A stretch of 64,000 bases of DNA from Anoplolepis gracilipes (lineage: Eukaryota > Arthropoda > Insecta > Hymenoptera > Formicidae). Position 1 is the first letter of the stretch. The number at the start of each line of letters is the position of its first letter. The position numbers were made by a program, and so were the translations under genes. Below, piece after piece: positions 37,955-49,917 of the stretch. The DNA is taken from assembly GCF_047496725.1 (NCBI RefSeq), contig NC_132981.1:9040501-9104500 (forward strand), written 5' to 3'. The notes under the pieces were generated by a model. The model had not been told where the DNA came from. It worked only from the letters and a program-made list of their open reading frames with translations, and made no database searches.

Positions 37955-39169
37955 TTATCCTTGAGCTTTTTTTTTCATATCCTCTAAACTCTTCGCAATA
38001 AATCGATTCCATTTTTCAGACTCATTTGTCACATAATAATCACTTATTGCATCCAACATTAACTTTTGCTGTTCAGTACATTTCTTGCATTGAGTTTGAA
38101 AAGCTTCGCTGACGATACCTGCAAAGTGATGAGTTCGATAAAATAGTTATAGTCATAATAATCGATCTTATATATTTCTAATAAATGTATAGACTCTATA
38201 GAAACACATTATTTACATTAATATAAGAACAAAATTTTTTATTAAAAATTACTATGGTATGTAGCAGGTACGGACCATAAGAATCATTCTAAAGTAAAGT
38301 GCTAAAATTATAAAAATTACGTCAATTTATGCAATTTTTGCAGTTTCAGCAGTGTAACTTAAAATAATCCTAATCCACAGTTACTATACACTATAGTAAT
38401 TTTTAATATAAAATTCTCTTCGTATTTGATTATTGAAGTAAAAAATATTATAATAAAAATATTATAATAAAAATTATAATAAAATAAAAAGTTGACATAT
38501 ATATTTTGTAGATACAAGAAAAGAATTGAATATTAATTTTGTTACATTTAAAAAAAATCAATCATCTATCTAAAGAAATGGAATATATCTAGTTGATGCA
38601 ATAGTGTGCAACATTTCTTGCACATATATTGCAAAATATTGTTGTATTTTTTACATTATTTTTGAATAATGGATTAATTAAAGTCTATCTTTTTCTTTTA
38701 TAATATTCGAAGCATATCGTCACCTTACAATGCATTTTTTTACATACACATATATTTCCAATGATAATTTTATTTTTTAGTTAATTTCAAACGAGCAGTT
38801 TAATTAAAAATACTAATTTAAGACTTAATTATAAAAATATATACATATTTTTATAAAATATACGATCTCCAGTTAATTTCAAATGAGTAGTTTAATTAAA
38901 AATACTAATTTTAGACTTAATTATAAAAAGATATATATATATCTTTTTATAATCTTGTATATAGACATACTTTTGAAGAATTTCGCATCGGCTGTCGCAC
39001 ATGGTCCTATCTCCATGAAACAGTTGTAATATTGATCTCGCAGTTTATCATTCGCGAGTATTTTCTTAAATTCAATAAAGTCGTACTTATCGTCATATTT
39101 CTCTTCCTGCGCAAGAACACATATCAATGCAATAAAAATTATTCCGATTGTACAGATTAATCGAGCCAT
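37955..39169 (-). CDS. Chemosensory protein (OS-D/CSP family), copy 2 (120 aa)
   Basis: Exon 1 is 39169-38971 and exon 2 is 38118-37955, with the same phase-1 intron position as copy 1. Signal peptide MARLICTIGIIFIALICVLA, then cysteines at C50, C57, C77 and C80, exactly as in copy 1; LRDQYYNCFMEIGPC and QCKKCTEQQK are shared with small changes. The C-terminus ends KKKAQG, two residues longer than copy 1. The two proteins differ most in the acidic N-terminal segment and in the last helix (SDYYVTNESEKWNRF against SDWYTKNQPEKWNRL). Both copies look intact. Its intron carries an inverted-repeat insertion (38241-38407) missing from copy 1. Confidence 0.92.
38241..38407. mobile_element. 167-bp MITE-like insertion in the CSP copy 2 intron
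   Basis: Ends attaaaaattactatggtat and atacactatagtaattttta are imperfect inverted repeats of about 20 bp; flanking TA dinucleotides fit a TA target-site duplication of Tc1/mariner type, although that is weak evidence in AT-rich DNA. The corresponding place in copy 1, about 32400-32430, lacks it. Confidence 0.65.
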
Positions 39170-40459
39170 CGTTCTTACGTTTATAATAAGTTGTAATAAA
39201 ATACTAAACGGTTGATAGAACGTACGGTTTATTTATAGACTTCAGTCATCATAAAAAACTGTTATGTGAAAAATTACTACATGGAAAAACTGAAAGTGGG
39301 ATTTAATTAGCAAAAAAGGTATAATACGTAAATGCACAATGTGTGTTTGTGTGTGTCAATGTTGCAAATAATAACTTATTCTGAATGTAATAAATTATAA
39401 TTTTTCAATCAAAAAGGTTTCTCCAATAAAAATAATCTCTTTAAATATTCGTTTCGAATTGCAAGTGATAGATGAAATTAAAAAACTGTTCGATATGCAG
39501 TCAAAATGAGAATAGGACTTGTAAATGTTCTTGAACTAATATATTGTCTAATGCAGTAGTTTTTTATGAGAAAAATTTTTATAAGAAAGTTAGCAAGTCA
39601 ACATTTCGATGAATATTTCATAAAGCCTGCTTCAAGGTAGAATTATAAATCTTACGCTATAAGTTATAAGTGATCGAAACCGAATGCTTTTTATGAATTT
39701 CTTCAGATTTATATATATATATATATATAAATATTAAGGGATTAAATAAAAAAATTAATGAAAACGAATAAATAAAAAAATATTTTTTTTATAATTTTAT
39801 GTATGTAGATTAAAATCTATGAGGTCTCTGCTAAAGAGAAAAAATTGTACAATGTTAAAGATAAACACTGCTTTTTTTGAAAAACTATACTGTTAATATA
39901 AATTATCTAAAAACATACTTAAATTTTAATAAACATACTAATAAATTATATAATATTATTAAAACATTGTATTATTTCTGACTGGAATATTATTTCTAGG
40001 ATATTTAATAATGCCTATGATTAGATATTACGGATGCAAAATATAGAGAAACATTATAAAGAATAATATTTTTTTGTTACTCATAAATTATGATGATATA
40101 ATTGATTTCCTAGAAATAATAATATAGCGAAGAACATATATATGTATATGTTACGCAATTATTGGTCATAAATAAACTGTAATAAGAACATTATAATTAT
40201 CGTAATTATTCATAAATCATTTGTATCAAAGGTTGTACTCTATATACGTATATTACAAGAAAATACACAAATATAAATGCAAATGCAAATGGTTTTTCTG
40301 GGAAGTTTTACTTATATCTATTTAATTTTATTTATGTCTATATATTTAATTTTATTTATGTCTATATACTTACGTTTTATTAACGCATAATCATTTTTAA
40401 TATACGTTATTAATATGTCTATATACTTACATATATCTACGTATGAATTTATTACTAAA

Positions 40460-40830
40460 AAATAATATTTCTTTATCTCTCTCTATAGAAACTTGTAGAT
40501 TATATATATTAATTGAAAATTAGACAGTAAAATTTAATAAGATTTGCTTTAAATATTTTCTTTTATTTTATTTATTTTTTTTCGAAAATCAAAAATCTCT
40601 TTCAATCTTTGCAATTAGTAGAAATTTTGAATAAATTATTGCTTAACGTTATTGCTAATATTTTTTTAGAGAGAAATCTGATTATTTAGATTTTATATGT
40701 TATTATTTTATTCGACAATATCTTTTAAAAATTCCACGCATATACATTTTTTATTATTTTTTAATATGGAAATTAATCTTGGACAAAATGAATGTATTGC
40801 GAATATTTAATATTATAATTAATGTGCAAT
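40460..40830. repeat. Third, partial chemosensory duplication unit
   Basis: This stretch resembles unit 1 at about 30770-31130 and unit 2 at about 35440-35720: a run with gacagtaaaatttaataaga, a tttcgaaaatcaaaaatctc region, then aattaatcttgga. After about 40830 the similarity fades and no chemosensory exon is recognisable, so this is the edge of a truncated or decayed third copy. Confidence 0.5.
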
Positions 40831-42983
40831 AAACATGTAAAATTAAAATAAAAATATTTCGGCTGTCAAAGCCGAATTAAAAAAAAAATACCATGAATAT
40901 TCCGATGATTTTTATTTTTGTAATAATTATGAATTAATTATAATGGTTTTCCGGAAATATATAAAACTCGCTTTTGATAAAAATATTTTCACTTTAATAT
41001 TATTCATTTTGTTAATATTTAATTATAGTTTTTTTACTATATCACACATAAGTATAAATTTATACAAATTATTATTTTTCTCTACTTGCATTCTCTTTAT
41101 TTTTCATTGTAACATTTTGTTCTTATAATAACGATTGAGCAGTCTCTTGATTTAGTATACAATATTAGAAAACTTTATTATTAGAGAAAATATTTTATAA
41201 ATGATAAAAAAGATCTAAAATTGCTTTTCCCTTATAACTTTTAGATGCAATCTTTCATCGCGACAGGATAATATCTATTATTAAGCAGAGAGATTAGAAA
41301 AATCTTTCGTTTCTTTTTCTTATTATCAGTTCTTATTTCATTAAGTTTTTCTAATCCAATTGTGATATTTAACAAGAGAAAAATTTGCAGAAAATTTCAG
41401 TTATATGAACTTTCGTAACGTCTGAAACCTTTAACCTTTATAGTCATATTGAATTATGAAGTCAGAAGTGAACAATTATAATATGCAAACTTCTTCCTAT
41501 CTTTTATCTATATATACTCATACGCTAAAATATTTTTTAGTTTGTTTATATATCACTATCATATTTGTGATAATATAGATTTATAAAATATGCTAAGGTT
41601 CCCTCTTTTTGATTTGTGGATTAATAAATTTATGGTCGCGAAAAAAACCTAATGTATAACTCGAGGCAATATCCGGATTACGATCTGGTAATTTATGGTC
41701 TCAATCACATATTCTCAATTATGTATATATGTTGTACGATTATATGTGTTTTGGGGATTAGCTAATTGATATCACGGATTTGCAGAAATTCCACCGCATA
41801 TTGTTCAATGTAGTAAATATGTACAAAATACCTTTTAATCACATTGTTTTTTTATATTGGCTACGAATGCGCCCGAAATTGTGTATGTACATACAAGAGA
41901 GTACTCAAGCTTGTAAACGGAAAAAATTCAAATTTTATCGATATGTTACATTGATAATATAATATTGCATCAACAATCAAAATAAATGATGAATATTACA
42001 TACTAAATCCTAATAATGTTGATGCGATTAATGATAGTCATTAATTTAAAGGAAATATAAAAGTTTATTATAATATTTTAATATTATTTACGATTAGTGC
42101 AAATGCAAATTAGCGTAATATGAACGTTTATAAGCAATCATTGTTTTGGTGAATGATAGATCGTTACAATGAGTCATAAGGACATGCAATATAACAAATA
42201 CATATAAAGTATATATAATGAAGACAAAATATTAAATAAATACATATAATATTTAAACCAATTTTTTACGTTTCATTACATTTACGTTTATTGATTTATT
42301 TATGTATATTTACGATGGCAGTGACACAAATTAAAGATTTATTTAAATATCAATAAAATAATAAAAAAGGAATATTTGACATTACATGCATATTTTGAAA
42401 TTATTCTATCAACCAAAAATAGTGGCATATAAAGAAACTAATATATTTTATTATACACTATACAATAATGTGTAATATTGAGTACTAAAAAAGACTATAA
42501 AAGAGTATTATATTGTGAAATTTATCATTAGCATTCTGACTGATTAAAAATTATTATAATATATTTTTAAGATTTCGAAAAGAAATAAATCTTGACACTG
42601 TTCTATTTTTAATAAAAATGTATTATTCGCTCATCACATATAAAATGCCATGCATTAATTTTGAAGAGTATTTGTCCTTTATTATATAAATCTACGATCA
42701 CTTTCAAATACATTTAACTCACAGCTTTAAACATAAAGTATATAAAAAACACACGATATTCTTAATATTAAAAAGATTCACTAAATTTTATTCTATCGTC
42801 TGAATATTAAATTAACATGAAAATTGTCAATATTTCATCACATTTAAGTGGAGTTTTGTGTCACGCGAAGAACTCAGTATAAAAAGCGTTAATATAATCT
42901 GTGATAGATGTATGAATATGATAAAAAAGAAGGAGAAAAATTGCGTGATTCACACGTGATTGGTACATGTCGTCGGAAAACGA
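40831..42983. other. AT-rich intergenic DNA
   Basis: No gene, RNA or clear repeat could be supported. Short frames are no longer than chance allows. The right end probably includes the 3' UTR of the neighbouring minus-strand protease homologue, with a candidate minus-strand AATAAA at 42792-42787. Confidence 0.45.
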
Positions 42984-45900
42984 TCAGTTTGGATACTGAT
43001 AAACGGTATTATCTAAATTGTAGAAGGCCATTTGCTCATCAATCCATTGGCGGGCATGGGCTATGTTAGCGTAAACACCGGGAGTTCCGCTCTCGCCGCA
43101 ACCAAGTCCCCAGGCCACGATTCCAGCTTGAACGTATCTGGTCGGATCGTTCTGTAAAGGACACACCAAGGGGCTTCCACCGTCACCCTATAAAAAGGAA
43201 AATCAAATAATCATTTCTTAAATATACAAAGTGGAGAGGAATATTTTTTAGAAAATTCTTAGGAGAGAGAAAGGGACTTGAGTTATAATTCAAACTTATA
43301 TAATTTAGTGTTGGCGTTTATATACAAACAATTATTGCTCCAATTTTTGTTTGTGTTTCGGAAAATTAATACAAAAATTAATATAAAATTTAAAATAAAG
43401 ATATTTCATCAAGATTCTTATTCCATCTGTGATAATCTTGAATTCTCGAACTATTATTTATAAAATTTTTATAAAGTTTTTATCTAATTGTAAAACGTGA
43501 ATTTTACAGAAAGAGAGAGACAGAAGAGAGAACAACTCTACATAAATTAATAGTATAAATATATAAATAGCAAAGATAATATAAATTTTATATTTTATAT
43601 AAATTTTTGTAAAAGTTGCCTTTTTACCTTGCAAGTATCTTTCCCTGGTTCTCCACCTGCGCAGATGAAACTTCTGTCCAAAACAAAATATTTTCCCAGT
43701 CTAGTGGTACGCATAACAGTTTGACATGTATCGCGGGTTACCACAGGAAGGTCCACTTTCTTCAAAATTACTTGATAACGTCCTTCTTTGCCTGTAATTA
43801 AATATTAGCAAATTAACTATATCATCGTGCATTAGTTCAGAATTTAGGTCTCTAAATTAAGGTCGGCCACAAGTTCGAGTGATTAATCAAAATTATTCTC
43901 TACCATTTTCAATAAACTTTAATTTACAAGTGCATAAAGATAAAAAATTATAATAATATTTTATGTCTTTCTGTCGTATATTTTTGAAAAAAAAATGTGA
44001 TTATACAATCAATTAAATTATATTACTGATGTATCATGTCAAAACGTATTATTGCTCTATAGAATTTTTTCCGCGGCTATAAAAAAATTTATGTAACGTG
44101 AAATCAACGTTTAAATGCAAATTAACAATAAATTTACAAAATTACATTTATTTACATTTACTTTGATATCACAAGTTAAAGCTGATAAGCGCTACCAAGA
44201 ATATGTTATGGTTACCAAGAAGACGTATACAACAAGATGTATATGCCACTTTGCGGTAAAAATTAAATACATTAATAAAAATGTCGATATATTAGTATGT
44301 GACTTGAAAGTCACACCGGGCTATAGAGGGTTAAAATATTCAATCAGTTGACATTTCATTTTTTTTCATATTTTGGCAACTTCTTACCGAATACGTCTTT
44401 TCCCCATCCGCTAGCAAAGCATCTGGATCCATCAAAATTCGCGTTCGCTTCCGGTAGACACACGATATCTACGTTCTCTGCATATTCGACCGGAGTTTTC
44501 AAGATCAGTATAGCATAATCGTTATAAAGCGCGCCGGAATGGAACTTCTCGTGAATTATGACTGTTTCGACATCACGGTCCTGATGTGGATAGATCTCGT
44601 TCTTCGTTTGCGTATCCCATTCTCCCGCACGGATTTTGAGTTCTTTCGGCTGTTTTCTGTTGATAAGAATGTATTATTAAATTAGAAAAACAATGAAAAA
44701 AGAGCAATAAGTAAAATAGGTATTTATTCTTATTCCATATTCGAAACAATATCTTTCTATATTTTCATACTTGAGACAAGACTTATTCTGAAGTAATATT
44801 CTATTTTAGTTCTCGATAGTCGAATATATTCTCTTGCCAAATAGAAAGATTTATTAAAAAGATTCGTAACGTCTACTGTATTTTAAATTAATTTATTGAC
44901 ATTTAATTGTGTTAACGCAACGTCAATTGCGACTAATTGTATTTGTTTCTATCTCGTTTAAGACTATCTTGTTCAAGACCATGATTGAAGAATGTATGGC
45001 CTTAAAATTTTGCTAAGGTTATCAAATATGACGTTGTTATCTGTTATCATGATATTTTTATAACAAGTTGACCACTGACCCATTAACGCAATGAGCCGCA
45101 GTAAGAACGGCTTGTCGGTGGATAAGTGCACCACCGCATTGATAAACATTCAATTTTTGACCGTTTTCGCCAATGGCCTCTTCTTTTAAGATAGCCACCA
45201 TCCACGGGAACTCGCCAAATTGAGCCTCGTTATCCATCTGACCGGTGATCCTAAAACCGACTCCTTCAACATTTCGTTGTCCACATCCGGTTCTAGCGAC
45301 CGGTGGCGGTGTGACTGGTGCTTGTAGATCTGGCGGTTTGCAACAAACGTCCAAATAATTCTCGCATGGTCCACCAGCCCTAAATCAAATAATTATAAAA
45401 ACGATTAATAAGATCAAGATCGATTATTAATCAAGAGATTAATTTTATATAGTACGAATAGTGACGCGTCATTTATTTGCATATAAATAAGCAATTAACA
45501 CAAAAATTTGAAAAGCATCTAAAAGAATGTCAATGAATATCTGAAAAAGAGAAAGAGAAAGATCAATACATATAAATACATATATTATATAGGAGAGAAA
45601 TTGTAAAAATGAACAATTGTTTTTCGATACTTTTTTTTCTTCTTCGCACAATTTAATTGCCTATCGGATGATAATTATAAGAGACAATTACAATTAGATT
45701 AATACTAGAACTACAATTAGACTTACAATTAGATTAATAATAGAAATTACTATTTATTAGCAGTTCCAAAGAGGAGAATTTTATTTTCCAAAGATAGTCT
45801 CATGCGGCGTAAGTGAGATGGCATGCTTAACATAATTAATCAATTTGAAAACCACAACACATTTAATTTCTTCACAGTCAATCATAATATTTACTATAGA

Positions 45901-47622
45901 CTAGCAAGATGGAAACATCTATATATATTATATACACGCAAACTCAGTCACACACGGAGGGCAAACTAATGTTGATAAAACAAATTTAATTCTGATACCA
46001 TATATTGCAAATATTTCAGAGTTGTATTCTTTTTTATTTTTTAATTTTACAATTTTTTAACTACTATAATTAAATGATACTTTGATTACTCACAATTATA
46101 TGTATAATTAGAGAGCCACTTTTTCTGACGCTGTGTCCTCGATAAGCAATAGTCATAGAATATATTGTATTTAATTATGTCATTTTTTTATGAATGCACA
46201 GCATTGTGTTGAGAGCTAAACACTGTACACATATATAACAAAAGAAATCGTAAACCGTTTCTAATTCAGCAGCATTGACGCGCTATTACTTCCGCTTTTA
46301 ACGTAATCCCCATGTGTGACTCAACCACTTGTAACCACTGTCATGCTATAAACGCACACACATTCGACAAGTATTTATTGTACATAAAGACACAAGTAAT
46401 AAATAATAATAAATTTTTGTCAATATACAAAGAAATTTGTAACAAAAATTACGTTTTTTTTATCTAAAAGCATCTTCACAGCAATAATTTATATAAAAAA
46501 TAATATATTTGCTATTAAATTATTAGGAAAGGAAATTAAATGCTTTTATTACACTATTATTACTTTATATAAAACAAAAAAATAATGATATGTTACAATT
46601 ATTATTACTGTTATTATTAAATCGGAAAATATACATACCGACAAAAAAAAGTTAATTTGACTAAATGCATTTAATTATTATTTTTCTAATTCAAATATTT
46701 AACTTAAAAATGTATAAGTCATAGTTAAATTAAATATTTAAATATTTAACTAAAAAATGATAAACTAAACGCATTAGTCAAATAATAATTTTTTTCAATG
46801 CGAAAGTTGAATTTACACAATTTAAAACAAAATTTGAATGTATAATTTAAATATTATAAATTAGATATTATTGTATAATCTCAGAGGCGTATTATAATTT
46901 CAGATATTATATATAGGCGTGTATTTACACTGTATATCTACATACTTACATATCCACATATATATAAATAATGAAAAGATAATGTTATATAGTCATGGAA
47001 AATAACAATTACCAATTACCAAATTTAATTAAAACCGAGAAAATCAAGGCAAATAAATTTTTACACGTGAGAATAAAAGAATGTACTAGTCATCGTCGGG
47101 AATACCAAACTACGGAAATACCAAACCATTGTTATTAGTTTGTCAATCTCGGTCTGTGTCCTTAATCGGCAACCTTTGTATAGGACGAAAAAATTCCACA
47201 ACATGCCGCAATCTATCCGCCGACAGAGAACCGGTCGAGACTTCGATCTTTGGTCAAAAAACTCACCCCTGGGACGCATTCTCAGCACCGAACCTGATAT
47301 CGATGATGCCTTGCCCGTTATCTAGGATCTTGCCTTCCTTACATTGATAGTATGGTACACATTCGCAATTGTCGGGTTTCGGGGCCGGTGTATTTTGCGA
47401 GCCGAGAAACAGATTTTTCGCCGTAGTGGTGGTGACGTTTGCAAAGACGTCCTTGATCAGGGTGTCAAGGTCACCGCCTATCTGAGGCACCGACGGAGGG
47501 GTCGTCTTTGATTCGGGAAAAACCTGGTCGATGAGACTGTCGAGGCTACCGCTGTTCTGCTGCGGCGCCGCCGCTACCAAGGCTACGCTGACTAAGGTCA
47601 ACGTGGGAATCAGTCGCCACAT
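42984..47622 (-). CDS. CLIP-domain serine protease homologue, PPAF-2-like, catalytically dead (430 aa)
   Basis: Exons in order: 47622-47267, 45379-45080, 44656-44388, 43791-43628 and 43187-42984. A signal peptide (to about Ala19) precedes a linker and one CLIP domain with six cysteines (C86, C88, C94, C124, C131, C132), then a trypsin-like domain starting near FGEFPWMVAIL. His of the triad (TAAHC) and Asp (NDYAILIL) are kept, but the active-site serine motif GDSGGP reads GDGGSP, so Ser is replaced by Gly and the protein should not cleave peptides. This is the arrangement of CLIP-A homologues such as beetle PPAF-II and Drosophila CG5390, cofactors of prophenoloxidase activation in haemolymph. 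The first intron is 1.9 kb. The second homologue at 54.4-57.8 kb has matching intron positions in the protease part. Confidence 0.92.
46646..46797. repeat. Imperfect inverted repeat in intron 1 of the first protease homologue
   Basis: A left arm with aaaaaaaagttaatttgact and aaatgcattt is mirrored by a right arm with aaacgcattagtcaaataat and a run of T. The arms are roughly 37 bp with several mismatches. It may be a degraded inverted-repeat element; no coding content. Confidence 0.45.
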
Positions 47623-49884
47623 GGTTCGTCAGAGATCTATCTGCAAGCAAATATAGTAAAGTGATGTAATAATAACCGCGAGGTAATATATCAGACGAAA
47701 CGCGATCGTCCTCGAACGTTTGTGATGAAAAATTCTCGCAATGACGATCTTGAGTGACGAGCACATTTTTCTTTTTCGAAATTATAAATAGCGATGACAC
47801 AACGATGCTTCGGCCACTATAAACCAGAAAAATCAGAGGAAATAAATGCAAACTAAAATTCAGCGACCCGTGAAGATCATAATCGCGCTAGAATCATTAA
47901 CGCAAGATAATAAAGCCTTTCGGAGATTCTCATCGCTATCATCAAGAAGTAATTTTAAACAGATAAAATGCACGTGAAGAACATTTATATTTAAGATAAC
48001 GAAATGGAAAATACATATTATAAATTTATGTTTAAGTATTTCTTGAAATATTTCCCTGCAATTGTTTGCAAATACATAAAAGTTAAACGGAAATATTTTA
48101 TATCTCAGCGCGTATTATACAAGTCAAAGAAAAAATATTTGTTCTTGTATAAAACTTTTTATTATATAGAAAAATTAGATTTTGAAATTATAATAATTAT
48201 AAGATAATAAATAGAGAATAAAAGTAAATTTTTTCGATCTTGTGGAAGTTTTTTCACGATTTTTTCCACACAGAAAAAAGTAAGTGTCAAATCAAAACTT
48301 ACATACTTATATGAACGCGTTCATTGTTTCATATATACTTACGCAACAATTTATAATCTTCTTAAAAGAATTTAAAAATCTTAAATTTCAATAATATTAT
48401 AATCTTTTTTCAATATTACAATTGTCATTTCAAGAATAAAATAATTATTTTCACTCTAAGAAAATTATAATCTTTGATTTGAACATGTGTTATTTTCTAT
48501 CCAATATTTTTTCCTCTCCAGAAAATTATTCTTAAATAATAAGAATATATTTTTCTTGGTTGAACTATATAAAATGTCTTCATCCAAGCAAATTTTCTTT
48601 GTTTAATATAATCTCATTTCAAGATTTACATTTTAAAACTAAAGATATTGTCAAAATAAGAATATTCTTTTTTTCTGATGTGCATCTCGTGAAAAGATTC
48701 TTTTTGAAATATTTCCCTGCAAATTGTTTGCAAATACATAAAAGTTAAACGGAAATATTTTATATCTAAGCGCGTATTACACAAGTCAAAGAAAAAATAT
48801 TTGTTCTTGTATAAAACTTATCGAAGACTATAAAATACCATATTATGAGATACTAAGCATGCCACAATTATATATAATTAGATATTTGTGATAACCGTAA
48901 TGTCATGAAAATATTGAAGAAATGAAAACACTTCGACATTTAATGAAGCAGTAATGAATTTTATTTCTATAATCGCAACAACAAACGATGATAATAATTC
49001 TCATGCATTAATTGCTTGAAAATTCTTTTTTATAATGAATTATATAAAAAAGTATATATATCTATAATAAAAAGTATAATATTCATATATTTAATATGAA
49101 TATTATATTATGTAGTATATTCATTTAATATAAACATCAAAAGGAAAATTTTATAACTTTTTTTTTTGTATCTTATTTTAAAGGACAACTGTTTTTATGT
49201 TATACAAGATATTATGTCACAATAAAAATTCAATTTAGTGTTCATAGAAATAGTAATATTATATAAAATTCTTAATTTGCAACGTGCAAAAAAGACATTC
49301 TTACAAACTAAAAAATAGTTTCATAATTCTTTTTGTAAATATATGACTACGAAATACACACAATAATTTGAATGCATAATTATTCAGGATATTTGATGTC
49401 CTCATGTAATCAGCATTATTTTCGCTTTCGTAATGAAGATATATGTACATATATACGTCATCATATAAAATATTTTCCTTATTTTGTTTATGCATATAAA
49501 TGCATTTTTTTATGTGATAAAGTCTTTTAGACAAATTTAAAGTAAACATGATGGAATTTTATCATAAAGCATTCTTGTTTATCAGAACAGAGGATATCTC
49601 GCTAGTTATCCCAAATATTCGAGATTTGTCGCTGGAAATTCCATTATTCCAAAGCATTAAGATTATGCACGTTTAATACAACCGTTATATAATTATTTTA
49701 ACCATAAAATCTTTTGACATATATTTATCCATAATTGATTACCACTAAGGTTTGCCAGGCAAAGGAATGACGCAATTATAAACCGGTATCATCAACATAG
49801 CGTTTTGTTTAGCCATCTGTTACTTCGAATGACTTGTAAGGAATGATAAAAATCAAAAACTTTTTTACGCTATTATAAGATAAA

Positions 49885-49917
<33 letters not shown>

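Larger units (their letters stand above)
35060..40460. repeat. Chemosensory duplication unit 2
   Basis: Collinear with unit 1 across the gene and both flanks. It is longer chiefly because of the inserted inverted-repeat elements at 36940 and 38241, a tandem repeat at 35750 and extra sequence around 36380-36800. Boundaries are approximate and were judged by eye. Confidence 0.7.
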
